Origin: Candidatus Latescibacterota bacterium
Lineage (GTDB): Bacteria; Latescibacterota; UBA2968; UBA8231
NCBI GenBank assembly: GCA_022820485.1
Contig: JAJEFJ010000090.1
Span: 1-64,000, forward strand
Length of the DNA: 64,000 nt
Reading direction: 5' to 3'
The notes below the pieces were generated by a model. That model did not search any database and was not told where the DNA came from. It was given only the letters and a program-made list of their open reading frames with translations. The position numbers and the translations under genes were made by a program. Below are positions 1 to 7,478 of this stretch, one piece after another. Each line of letters starts with the position of its first letter. Position 1 is the first letter of the stretch.

Positions 1-182
1 TACTGGCAGTAATCTAAGCGCGTCGGTTGGGCCATAATTCCCTCCAAAAAGGCAAGGCGTTAGCTACGCAGGCAGGGCCAATACCCCACTGATTGACCAA
101 CAGTAGGATACGCCTGTTGAGCTCTGTGCGTAAGTCCTATATATAATAGCTTGTTTGTTTAGTCAACTATATAATTCCCCTC

Positions 183-1745
183 GTGAAGTCTGGGCTTGCG
201 TACGTCGATAATGACGGTGATATCGAGATCGTCAAGCGACTGCTGCGGCTGGTCTCCGTCCCAGACGACAGCGACCTCAACGTGTGTCGCCTGCTGCTCG
301 ACGCAACCACCCCGGGCGAGCTAGAGTGGGCAGATTTCGATCACGTGGAGGAGGATAGTGACCACATCGAAAAGTTGATCAAGGGCGCACTATCCACTGG
401 CACACCGGGCGTGAATATCTTGGTGTGCGGCCCACCGGGAATCGGCAAGACCGAGTTTTGCAAGACGCTGGCTGCCCGGCTCGGGACGCACCTCTACAGT
501 GTCGGCGAAGAAGATGATAGCGGCGACGAACCCAGCCGGAAGGAGCGGCTCCAAGAACTCCGGCTCGCCCAGCGCCTGCTAGCGCCGAGTCGAGGATCAA
601 TCCTGCTCTTTGACGAGATGGAGGACATCCTCTCGGACCCAAGCGCGGGCTGGATGCCGTTTTCGCCGGGTGGCTTTTCCCATCTCCGGTCCGACGGCTC
701 AAAGGTGTTCCTACACAGGATACTCGAACGCATACCCGTACCGACGCTGTGGACCTCCAACTCTGCCCGCGAGACCTGTAAAACCATTCTGCGCCGCATG
801 ACCTTTGCCCTAGAACTACGCCAGCCGCCGTGCCAAGTTCGGGAGCGCATCTGGAGGAGGGAATTAGCGCGTCACGGTATCAAAGCGACAGAGGAAGATA
901 CGCGCTCCCTAGCCAAGGAGTTCGATGTGACGCCGGGCGTAGCGTCCAGTGCCATCGCCGGCGCGCGCCTCTGCGGTGGAGACCTCGCTGCAGTACGCCT
1001 TGGCGTACGTAGCTTGTCTCGGGTAATTTCGGGTGAGAAGCCCCCCGCAAATCAAGGGCCTCCCGAGCGATTCGACCTCGCCCTAGTCCGAGCCGACATC
1101 AACCCGGTCGGCTTCGCGGATCGCGTCGTAAAAAGCGGCGGCAAGCATTTTTCCCTCTGTCTGCAAGGCCCGCCCGGCACCGGCAAGAGCGCATTCGTCC
1201 GCTACCTAGCCGAACGCCTCGGCCTCCAAGTGACCCAAAAGCGGGCCTCCGACCTAATGTCGATGTGGGTCGGCCAAACCGAACAGCTAATCGCCGAAGC
1301 CTTCGCCGAGGCCCGCGCCGAAGGCTCCATCCTCGTCTTCGACGAAGCCGACTCCCTGCTCGCCGACCGCCGAGGTGCCGTGCGCTCTTGGGAGGTCAGC
1401 CAAGTCAACGAAATGCTGACCTGGATGGAGAACCACCCTCTGCCATTCGCATGCACGACCAACTTCGGCGAAAACCTCGACCCGGCCACCTTACGCCGTT
1501 TCACCTTCAAGATTGCGCTTGACTATCTCACCCCCGACCAGTCGCAAGCGGCGTTCCACACCTATTTCGCACTCGAAGCTCAGCCCGAAATCGGCGACCT
1601 CACCACCCTAACCCCAGGCGATTTTGCCGTCGTCCGCCGAAAAGCCGAAATCCTCGGCCACCTACAAGACGCGAAGACACTCGCCGAATTGCTGCGCGCC
1701 GAGTGCGAAACCAAGCCGAATAACGTACGGAGGGTGGGCTTTTGA
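183..1745 (+). CDS. Tandem AAA+ ATPase (two AAA modules)
   Basis: A 520-residue protein with two AAA+ modules. Module 1 has a Walker A GPPGIGKT at about residues 83-90 and Walker B ILLFDEMED at 140-148. Module 2 has GPPGTGKS at 329-336, ILVFDEAD at 383-390, a sensor-I-like CTTNF and an LRRFTFKI arginine-finger region near 437-444. It is probably a cytosolic ATP-driven remodelling factor of the FtsH/Cdc48-like AAA group; the substrate is unknown. The start is a GTG with no visible Shine-Dalgarno, and an in-frame TAG lies 36 bases upstream at 147. As I recall them, relatives are longer at the N-terminus, so this copy may be N-terminally shortened. Its stop codon lies inside a toxin-antitoxin-derived repeat at 1740-1794. 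Confidence 0.85.
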   Translation: MKSGLAYVDNDGDIEIVKRLLRLVSVPDDSDLNVCRLLLDATTPGELEWADFDHVEEDSDHIEKLIKGALSTGTPGVNILVCGPPGIGKTEFCKTLAARLGTHLYSVGEEDDSGDEPSRKERLQELRLAQRLLAPSRGSILLFDEMEDILSDPSAGWMPFSPGGFSHLRSDGSKVFLHRILERIPVPTLWTSNSARETCKTILRRMTFALELRQPPCQVRERIWRRELARHGIKATEEDTRSLAKEFDVTPGVASSAIAGARLCGGDLAAVRLGVRSLSRVISGEKPPANQGPPERFDLALVRADINPVGFADRVVKSGGKHFSLCLQGPPGTGKSAFVRYLAERLGLQVTQKRASDLMSMWVGQTEQLIAEAFAEARAEGSILVFDEADSLLADRRGAVRSWEVSQVNEMLTWMENHPLPFACTTNFGENLDPATLRRFTFKIALDYLTPDQSQAAFHTYFALEAQPEIGDLTTLTPGDFAVVRRKAEILGHLQDAKTLAELLRAECETKPNNVRRVGF

Positions 1746-1794
1746 TCGTAGATTCTCGTTCGGTTGAGTGCTACGAGCCGCAACCCGTTTGAGG
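1740..1794 (+). pseudogene. Deletion scar of a second higBA locus
   Basis: Bases 1740-1761 match 2545-2566, just upstream of the intact higB, at 19 of 22 positions. Bases 1762-1794 match 3162-3194, the 3' end of the intact higA, at 30 of 33 positions. The two blocks abut here, whereas about 600 bases containing both genes separate them in the intact locus. The last block still reads VECYEPQPV-stop, against VERYEPQPV-stop in higA. The simplest reading is a duplicate higBA cassette reduced to its ends. The stop codon of the preceding AAA+ gene falls within the first block. Confidence 0.75.
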
Positions 1795-1806
1795 AGGGCA
1801 TGAGTC

Positions 1807-2133
1807 TTATGCCCACAACAAGCGCCGCTGTAGCAACGTCTGTATGTCGCGCCGCCCATCGGCGATCAAGAGCACATAGACGTTATTTTCCATCACCCGA
1901 TAGATGATGCGGTAGGGCCTAGAGAAAATCTCGCGGTATTCCCGAATCCCAATGTCCAACAGTTCCGCCGGATAGTTCCCGCGCTCGGGATACTCGGCGA
2001 GGTTGCTGAAAGCCTTCTCAATCTGCTCCAGCACAGAATCCGCCCGGCTCGGCTCATCATGCCGATCAATGTAATCGCAGATTTCCTCCAAGTCGCGCGT
2101 CGAATCATCAGTCAACTGGACCAAGAAAGCCAT
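1807..2133 (-). CDS. RelE/ParE-family toxin
   Basis: A 108-residue protein with the RelE/ParE fold signature: an N-terminal helix pair (DLEEICDYI, followed by a lipid-like amphipathic helix), then the beta-strand core with YREIFSRPYRIIYRVMENNVYVLLIADGRRD. The size is typical. ParE members poison DNA gyrase and RelE members cleave mRNA; the sequence alone does not say which applies here. Its ATG overlaps the stop of the upstream antitoxin gene by one base (TGATG), so the two are translationally coupled. Confidence 0.88.
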   Translation of the reverse strand: MAFLVQLTDDSTRDLEEICDYIDRHDEPSRADSVLEQIEKAFSNLAEYPERGNYPAELLDIGIREYREIFSRPYRIIYRVMENNVYVLLIADGRRDIQTLLQRRLLWA

Positions 2134-2408
2134 CAGCGATCCCGTCGCCGCTCCCGGAGCCGTGCGAGGACATCGGCGGCGGGCTGCACCTGACCTGCTT
2201 CGATCTGGCGGCTACCCAACGCGAGAATCTTGAGCAATGCAACCGTTTCCTGCATCTGCTCGTAACTGTCAATATCCTGCATGACCGCCTTGGCTTCGCC
2301 ATTCTGGGTGATAATCAAGGGTTCTGGTTGGTCCCCAAGTGTGCGCACGATCTCAGCGGCGTGGGCCTTGAGATAACTGATCGGCTTAATCTGGCTGGAC
2401 AGTTTCAT
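2133..2408 (-). CDS. Phd/YefM-family antitoxin
   Basis: A 91-residue protein starting MKLSSQIKPISYLKAHAAEI, the usual N-terminal DNA-binding segment of Phd/YefM antitoxins, followed by LIITQNGEAKAVMQDIDSYE, the conserved beta strand. The C-terminal part would wrap the ParE-type toxin encoded next to it. The open frame extends 29 codons upstream, but this ATG has a strong AAGGAGG five bases ahead and matches the family start. The antitoxin-first order with a one-base overlap is standard for this class. Autorepression by the complex is expected from the family. Confidence 0.88.
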   Translation of the reverse strand: MKLSSQIKPISYLKAHAAEIVRTLGDQPEPLIITQNGEAKAVMQDIDSYEQMQETVALLKILALGSRQIEAGQVQPAADVLARLRERRRDR

Positions 2409-2566
2409 GGGCACCTCCTTTTCGGACCAAATATAGACCATAAACAGGTCAAGAGCAATATCTGTTCGCCCCCCGAGTATTCCACTCCTAGCCAATCAAG
2501 GACAGCGTTTCGCGTCTCCAATCAGAAAGGACGCCGCCGCAGGATTTTGATTATAGATTCTCGCTC

Positions 2567-2586
2567 TTGACAAGTGTCAATTGACA
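2567..2586 (+). promoter_or_regulatory. Palindromic operator upstream of higBA
   Basis: Three alternating half-sites, TTGACA, TGTCAA and TTGACA, form two overlapping palindromes. One is TTGACAAGTGTCAA at 2567-2580 and the other TGTCAATTGACA at 2575-2586. The array ends 16 bases before the higB ATG. XRE-type HigA antitoxins bind such palindromes, so autoregulation is the likely role. The TTGACA boxes could also serve as a -35 element. Confidence 0.6.
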
Positions 2587-2602
2587 CATTACATCTCATA
2601 AA

Positions 2603-2881
2603 ATGATACGGAGCTTCCGACATCGTGGGCTCAAGCGCTTGTACGAGCACGACGACCGCAGCCTCATCGGCCCCGATTTGCATGACCGCGTAGAAGTAAT
2701 CCTCGCTCAGCTCGATGTCGCCAGCTCTCCAGAAGCGATGCGCCTTCCCCACTATCGGCTACATGCACTCAAGGGCAACCGAAAGGGCTACTGGTCAGTG
2801 ACCGTGAAGACCAACTGGCGCATCATCTTCCGGTTTGAAGGGGAGGACGTTTACGACGTCGAACTGATAGATTACCACTAA
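2603..2881 (+). CDS. higB: HigB-type toxin (RelE superfamily)
   Basis: A 92-residue protein with the HigB pattern: an N-terminal GLKRLYE segment, LHALKGNRKGYWSVTVKTNW and the core strand RIIFRFEGEDVYDVELIDYH. HigB toxins are ribosome-dependent mRNA endonucleases. The toxin-first order with an XRE antitoxin 17 bases downstream is the hallmark of higBA loci. No clear Shine-Dalgarno precedes this ATG; the palindromic operator lies directly upstream, so translation may be weak or start near the transcript end. Confidence 0.9.
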   Translation: MIRSFRHRGLKRLYEHDDRSLIGPDLHDRVEVILAQLDVASSPEAMRLPHYRLHALKGNRKGYWSVTVKTNWRIIFRFEGEDVYDVELIDYH

Positions 2882-2898
2882 ACAAAGGGAGAACCGAC

Positions 2899-3192
2899 AT
2901 GCCCATGAAAAACCCGCCACATCCTGGCAAGGTCGTACGCGTGTCCTGTCTGGAGCCGCTCGGCCTCAACGTCACCAAAGGCGCAAAGATTCTCGGTGTC
3001 AGTCGCCAAGCCCTCTCGAATCTGGTGAATTGCCGCGCTCGCATGTCGGCCGACATGGCGATCCGCCTCGCGAAAGCCTTCGGCTCTACGACAGAGACCT
3101 GGATACGGCTGCAAGCGGCCTATGACGTCGCTCAGGCGCAAGCGCGCGAGGGTGAGATCGAGGTGGAGCGCTACGAACCGCAACCCGTTTGA
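2899..3192 (+). CDS. higA: HigA-type antitoxin (XRE HTH)
   Basis: A 97-residue helix-turn-helix protein starting MKNPPHPG, with GAKILGVSRQALSNLVN as the recognition HTH (about residues 33-49) and MAIRLAKAFGSTTETW, a conserved motif of the HigA/VapI family. It neutralises HigB and is expected to repress its own promoter at the TTGACA palindromes upstream. A Shine-Dalgarno AAAGGGAG precedes the start. The C-terminal VERYEPQPV is duplicated as a relic near 1766-1791. Confidence 0.92.
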   Translation: MPMKNPPHPGKVVRVSCLEPLGLNVTKGAKILGVSRQALSNLVNCRARMSADMAIRLAKAFGSTTETWIRLQAAYDVAQAQAREGEIEVERYEPQPV

Positions 3193-3235
3193 GGCAATAG
3201 ACCGCTTCCTGAAGGCATGTGAGGGAAGTTCTTGC

Positions 3236-3294
3236 TGTAATTTTGAACCACTACTTCAAATTATCATGTAATTTTGAACCGCTACTTCAAATTT
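3236..3294. repeat. Two 28-bp direct repeats, each with a TTTGAA/TTCAAA dyad
   Basis: Copies at 3236-3263 and 3267-3294 differ at two positions and are spaced with a 31-base period. Each contains TTTGAA, seven bases, then TTCAAA. They lie in the AT-richer gap between the convergent 3' ends of higA and the phosphoesterase gene. Repeated AATTTTGAACC-type boxes are also seen at the ends of some IS21-family elements, so this could be an IS remnant, but no transposase is visible. Confidence 0.6.
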
Positions 3295-3319
3295 GCACGC
3301 CAACCCGCGGCGACCTCGC

Positions 3320-4003
3320 CTAAGCCAGTCGCTTCCACACATCCGCTACTTGTTGGCTCTCCACCTGCACCAGTCGCGCCTCTTCGAGCACATAACCACT
3401 GAGCTGACCGCCGTAGATGCAGCCCGAGTCGAGACCGAGGAGATAGGGGCGGCCAGCGCGCTTTTTGACCACCAATCCACCCGGCGCGTCGTGGCCAAAG
3501 ACAATCAGGGGATACTCCGGCTTGTAGAAATCGTGCCAGCGCGGGCTGGCGAGATCGTCGGAGGGCGGCCAAGTGCGGATCTTGAGGAATTCTTTGCGGC
3601 GAGTGCCTTGTAAGCCCTTTTTCGGATTGATGCCGGCGTGGACCAGCAGGAAGGCGTCTTCCGCAATGTAGAGCGGGCACTGCCGCAGCCAAGCGAGGAT
3701 TTCGCCGTGGGCGGGCTGAAGTTGGGCGAGGGTATAGCGCTGGTCGGGGAACTTCACTTTGGGCTTGCGGCCCTTCTTCAAGGCGGTTAGCTGCTTCAAG
3801 AGGCGGGCGTCGTGGTTGCCCAAGACCATCTCGGCCTCGGTATCGCAAATCAACTGCCACACCGCCAGCGGGTCGGGGCCACGGGCAAAGGCATCGCCGG
3901 TCAGCAACAGGCGATCTTTGGCTTGGTCGTAACTTATCTCTGCAAGGAAGGCTTCAAACTCGGCGGCGCAGCCGTGCACGTCGCCGACGAAAATGGTACG
4001 CAT
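3320..4003 (-). CDS. Calcineurin-like metallophosphoesterase (PrpA/ApaH-like)
   Basis: A 227-residue protein with phosphoesterase motifs in order: GDVHGC (residues 7-12), GDAFARGPDP (36-45), GNHD (62-65), a VHAG histidine and a late FGHDAP histidine. These bind a two-metal centre that hydrolyses phosphoesters; relatives are protein phosphatases or Ap4A hydrolases. The second motif is usually GDxVDRGP, so the Asp before Arg is replaced by Ala here. The gene stands alone, divergent from the radical-SAM gene at 4073. Confidence 0.85.
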   Translation of the reverse strand: MRTIFVGDVHGCAAEFEAFLAEISYDQAKDRLLLTGDAFARGPDPLAVWQLICDTEAEMVLGNHDARLLKQLTALKKGRKPKVKFPDQRYTLAQLQPAHGEILAWLRQCPLYIAEDAFLLVHAGINPKKGLQGTRRKEFLKIRTWPPSDDLASPRWHDFYKPEYPLIVFGHDAPGGLVVKKRAGRPYLLGLDSGCIYGGQLSGYVLEEARLVQVESQQVADVWKRLA

Positions 4004-4072
4004 CTGATTTCCTTATATTTGCATTGCGGAAGGGCAAACGCTATCATACTCACCACTTCAAGATAGGCTCTG

Positions 4073-5413
4073 ATGGAAACTGCGACCATACCGACCGCTG
4101 CTCCGGCGTCTTCCCACATAATGGCCAAGCCCTCGGGCTCGGTCTGCAACATCGACTGCAAGTACTGCTTCTACCTCGAAAAGGAGAAGCTCTACCCAGA
4201 CGCACGCAAAAATTGGCGCATGTCCGACGAGACGCTCGAACTATACGTCAAGCAGTACATCGAGGCCCAAGACGTGCCGCAGGTGGACTTTGCCTGGCAG
4301 GGCGGCGAGCCGACCCTGATGGGCGTGGACTTCTTCCGCCGCGCCGTCGAGCTACAGCAGCAATACGCCGACGGCAAGCTGGTCACCAATGCCTTCCAGA
4401 CCAACGGCATCCTGCTCGACGACGAGTGGGGCGAGTTCCTCGCGGAAAACAAATTCCTAATCGGGCTGTCGATCGACGGGCCGCGCGAATACCACGACCA
4501 CTACCGAGTTGACAAAGGCCAGAAGCCGACCTACGACCGGGTGTACGCCGGTCTGCAAATGCTCAAAAAGCACGCGGTGGAATTCAACACCCTGACCGTG
4601 CTACAAAACCACAACGCCGATCAGCCGCTCGAAATTTACCGCTTCCTGCGCGAAGAAGGCTCGGGGTTTATGCAGTTTATTCCCATCGTCGAGCGCATCG
4701 CGCACGAGCCAGACGAGGACGGCCTGGAGTTAGTCGATCCCGAATACGAGGGCCGTGCGCCAGTCTCCAAATGGTCGGTCGGCCCAGGGCAGTACGGCAA
4801 GTTCCTCTGCGCAATTTTTGACGAATGGGTGCACAACGACGTCGGCCAAGTCTTTGTGCAGCTCTTTGACGTGACACTCGGCTCGTGGCTGGGCCAAGAT
4901 GCGAGCCTGTGCATCTTTGCCGAGACCTGCGGCAAGGCGCTGATCATCGAGCACAACGGCGACCTCTATTCCTGCGACCACTTCGTCTATTCGGATTATC
5001 GCTTGGGCAACGTCCACGAGGAAAGCATCCGCGACATGGTCGCCAGCCCGCAGCAGACCAAGTTCGGACAGGACAAAAAGGACACGCTGCCCCAGTACTG
5101 CATTGAATGCGACTACCGCTTCGCCTGCAACGGCGGCTGCCCCAAGCACCGCTTTACCAAAACCCCGCGCGGCGAGGACGGCCTCAACTATCTGTGCAAG
5201 GGGTACAAGATGTACTTCGGGCACGTCGATCCCTACATGCGCTTTATGGCCAACGAACTGCGGCACGGCCGACCGGCCACCGGCGTGATGGAATGGACCC
5301 GCAAACGGGACGCGGTCAAGGCAGCCCTGCACCAAAAGACCCCCGGCCGCAACGACCCGTGCTCCTGCGGCAGCGGCAAGAAGTACAAGCGCTGCTGTGG
5401 CCGAGCCGCATAA
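4073..5413 (+). CDS. Radical SAM anaerobic sulfatase-maturase-like enzyme with C-terminal SEC-C motif
   Basis: A 446-residue protein. CNIDCKYC (residues 25-32) is the CxxxCxxC radical-SAM cluster motif, and the flanking SGSVCNIDCKYCFYLEK is typical of anaerobic sulfatase-maturating enzymes (anSME). Further cysteines in CIFAETCG, YSCDHF and CIECDYRFACNGGCPKHRF match the SPASM domain that holds two auxiliary clusters. anSMEs oxidise a Cys or Ser in sulfatases to formylglycine. The last 22 residues form a SEC-C zinc motif (DPCSCGSGKKYKRCCG), an added metal-binding or partner-docking tail. No sulfatase gene lies in the window. The PmoA-like gene follows after 13 bases. Confidence 0.88.
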   Translation: METATIPTAAPASSHIMAKPSGSVCNIDCKYCFYLEKEKLYPDARKNWRMSDETLELYVKQYIEAQDVPQVDFAWQGGEPTLMGVDFFRRAVELQQQYADGKLVTNAFQTNGILLDDEWGEFLAENKFLIGLSIDGPREYHDHYRVDKGQKPTYDRVYAGLQMLKKHAVEFNTLTVLQNHNADQPLEIYRFLREEGSGFMQFIPIVERIAHEPDEDGLELVDPEYEGRAPVSKWSVGPGQYGKFLCAIFDEWVHNDVGQVFVQLFDVTLGSWLGQDASLCIFAETCGKALIIEHNGDLYSCDHFVYSDYRLGNVHEESIRDMVASPQQTKFGQDKKDTLPQYCIECDYRFACNGGCPKHRFTKTPRGEDGLNYLCKGYKMYFGHVDPYMRFMANELRHGRPATGVMEWTRKRDAVKAALHQKTPGRNDPCSCGSGKKYKRCCGRAA

Positions 5414-5426
5414 CCGAAAGGAAGCA

Positions 5427-6329
5427 ATGATCGATATCGAGCTACACCCCGCAGACTGCAAGGCCGTCGTCACCATCGACGGCCAGCTTTTTACCGAATA
5501 CCGCTACGGCCACTACGTGTGCCGCCCGTACTTCTATCCAGTGCTGACGCCCAGCGGCGCTGGCCTCACCCGCGCCTATCCGATGGAAGGTGTCGAAGGC
5601 GAGAACCAGGACCACTACCATCATCGCGGCATCTACACAGCCCACGGCCTCGTCAACGGCCACAACCTCTGGGACGAGGGCACCGGCCACGGAGCCATGC
5701 TCCAGCGAGGCGAGCCGGTAGTAGGTGCCGCCGACGGCGCAGCGCAGATCGACGGGATCGTCGATTGGTTTGGGCCGGAGGGGGAGAAGCTGTTGGAGGA
5801 GCGGCGCACCATCGCCATCCGCGCCGCAGGTGCGTTGCTCATCGTGGACCAGCGCAGCGAGTTCCGCGCCCGCTACGGCGACGTGACCTTCGGCGACACC
5901 AAAGAAGGCGGGCTGTTTTCGATCCGGGTGCCGACCTCCATGGATGCCAAGATCGCGGGGCGGATTGAAAACTCCGCCGGCCAAGTCTTTGAAAACGGCC
6001 AAGGCGAGGAGGTTACTTGGGGCCAGCAGGCGGCTTGGGTGGATTATTCCGGGCCGGTAGCCGATGGTGAGGAGTGGGGGCACACGGTCGTCGATCACCG
6101 CGACAACCCCCGCCATCCGACTTATTGGCACGTGCGCGGCTACGGGCTGTTTACCGCCAACCCCTTTGGAGTACACGATTTTAAGGGCGACGAGAACATC
6201 GATGAGAGCCTGACCATCCCCGGCGGCGACCAAGCCGTCTTCCGCTACCGGCTGATTATCCACCCCGGCCGCAGCGTTGACGGACATCCAGACGTGCGCC
6301 AATTCATCGAGCAGTTCCAAGCGGGATAG
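5427..6329 (+). CDS. PmoA-like protein (DUF6807 family)
   Basis: A 300-residue protein of the family annotated as methane oxygenase PmoA-like, unrelated to real particulate methane monooxygenase. It has VCRPYFYPVLTPSG, then a histidine-rich HYHHRGIYTAHG and NLWDEG, and a C-terminal YRLIIHPG. No signal peptide is visible. The function is not established; such genes commonly sit next to Gfo/Idh oxidoreductases in sugar catabolism clusters, as here. The ATG at 5427 is chosen because AAGGA lies just upstream; an in-frame GTG at 5397 would overlap the previous gene. A terminator follows. Confidence 0.8.
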   Translation: MIDIELHPADCKAVVTIDGQLFTEYRYGHYVCRPYFYPVLTPSGAGLTRAYPMEGVEGENQDHYHHRGIYTAHGLVNGHNLWDEGTGHGAMLQRGEPVVGAADGAAQIDGIVDWFGPEGEKLLEERRTIAIRAAGALLIVDQRSEFRARYGDVTFGDTKEGGLFSIRVPTSMDAKIAGRIENSAGQVFENGQGEEVTWGQQAAWVDYSGPVADGEEWGHTVVDHRDNPRHPTYWHVRGYGLFTANPFGVHDFKGDENIDESLTIPGGDQAVFRYRLIIHPGRSVDGHPDVRQFIEQFQAG

Positions 6330-6346
6330 GATGATATCTGTAGCAG

Positions 6347-6375
6347 AAAAAACCGGTCTGCGGGCCGGTTTTTTT
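6347..6375 (+). terminator. Rho-independent terminator
   Basis: AACCGG and CCGGTT pair around an eight-base loop, flanked by an A-run before and seven T residues after. It lies 18 bases past the PmoA-like stop and would end the radical-SAM/PmoA-like transcript. Confidence 0.88.
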
Positions 6376-6410
6376 GTGCCTTGCCACGAATTCACAACGG
6401 ACGGAGAGCA

Positions 6411-7475
6411 ATGACTAAGAGCAAACAAGACAAGCTGCGCGTCGCCCTGATCGGCGCTGGCGGCATCGCTGGGGCGCACATGCGCTATTACCAAAACATG
6501 GACGACGTGGAGATGGTCGCCGCCGCGGACGTGGCCTTAGAAAGAGCGCAAAAATGCTGCGAGGAATACGAAATCCCCGCAGCTTACGCCGACTACGAGG
6601 AGATGCTCCGGCAGGTTGAACCCGACGCGGTCAGCGTCTGCACGCCCAACGGCCTGCACGCCCCCTGCTCCATCGCCGCGCTCGACGCGGGTGCCCACGT
6701 CCTCGTCGAAAAGCCTTTAGCCATGAACGCACGCGAAGGCCAAGAGATGCTCGACGCCGCGAAGAAAAACGACAAAAAGCTGATCATTGGCTTCCAGAAC
6801 CGCTACGATCCGAAGACGCAGTTTATCAAGAAGCTCGTTGACGACGGCGAGCTAGGCACCGTCCTGTACGCCCGGGTTCAGTCCCTGCGGCGGCGCGGCA
6901 TTCCCAACTGGGGCGTCTTCGGCCGCAAGGACCTACAAGGCGGCGGGCCGCTGATCGACATCGGCGTCCACATGCTGGAGGCCACGCACTATGCAATGGG
7001 CGCGCCCCAACCGGTGGCAGCCAGCGGCAGCACCTATACCTACATCGGCGACAAGCCGTCAAACGTGGCCTCGATCTGGCCCAACTGGGATTACAAGACC
7101 TATACAGTCGAGGACTTAGCCGTGGGTCACATCCGCTTTGCCAACGGCGCAATGCTCAGTATTGAGACCAGCTTCGCCGCTCATATCGAGAAGGGTGAGG
7201 GGAACTTCACGCTGATGGGAGAGAAGGGCGGTACCACTTGGGACCCGCCGGGTTTTTTCCATGACGCCAACGACTACATGGTCAACACCCGGCCCGACTG
7301 GCTGCCCAGCGGCCCAGCAGCCGACGGCTTCGGCCAGAAGATGCGCAACTTCGTCGATTGCGTACTCTACGGCGCGGAAACCCTGTCGCCCGGCGAACAC
7401 GGGTTGATGGTGCAGAAGATGATGGACGGGCTGTACGAATCGGCAGAGCAGGGGCGGGAAGTGCGGATTGAGTAG
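6411..7475 (+). CDS. Gfo/Idh/MocA-family NAD(P) oxidoreductase
   Basis: A 354-residue protein with an N-terminal Rossmann fold (VALIGAGGIAGAHM, residues 11-24) and the EKPLAMN motif whose Lys is catalytic in the family. The C-terminal domain has GGGPLIDIGVHMLEA, carrying the conserved Asp and His of the active site. Members oxidise or reduce sugars, inositols and pseudo-oligosaccharides; the substrate cannot be read here. The ATG has GGAGA just upstream; the longer frame from 6381 lacks support. It follows a terminator and so has its own transcript. It converges with the Ldh gene three bases away. Confidence 0.9.
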   Translation: MTKSKQDKLRVALIGAGGIAGAHMRYYQNMDDVEMVAAADVALERAQKCCEEYEIPAAYADYEEMLRQVEPDAVSVCTPNGLHAPCSIAALDAGAHVLVEKPLAMNAREGQEMLDAAKKNDKKLIIGFQNRYDPKTQFIKKLVDDGELGTVLYARVQSLRRRGIPNWGVFGRKDLQGGGPLIDIGVHMLEATHYAMGAPQPVAASGSTYTYIGDKPSNVASIWPNWDYKTYTVEDLAVGHIRFANGAMLSIETSFAAHIEKGEGNFTLMGEKGGTTWDPPGFFHDANDYMVNTRPDWLPSGPAADGFGQKMRNFVDCVLYGAETLSPGEHGLMVQKMMDGLYESAEQGREVRIE

Positions 7476-7478
7476 GCG

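Noticed and set aside
5442..6494. 350-residue frame on the minus strand opposite the PmoA-like gene
   Set aside because: Shadow frame of a high-GC gene: it spans the terminator and the next gene start and resembles no family.
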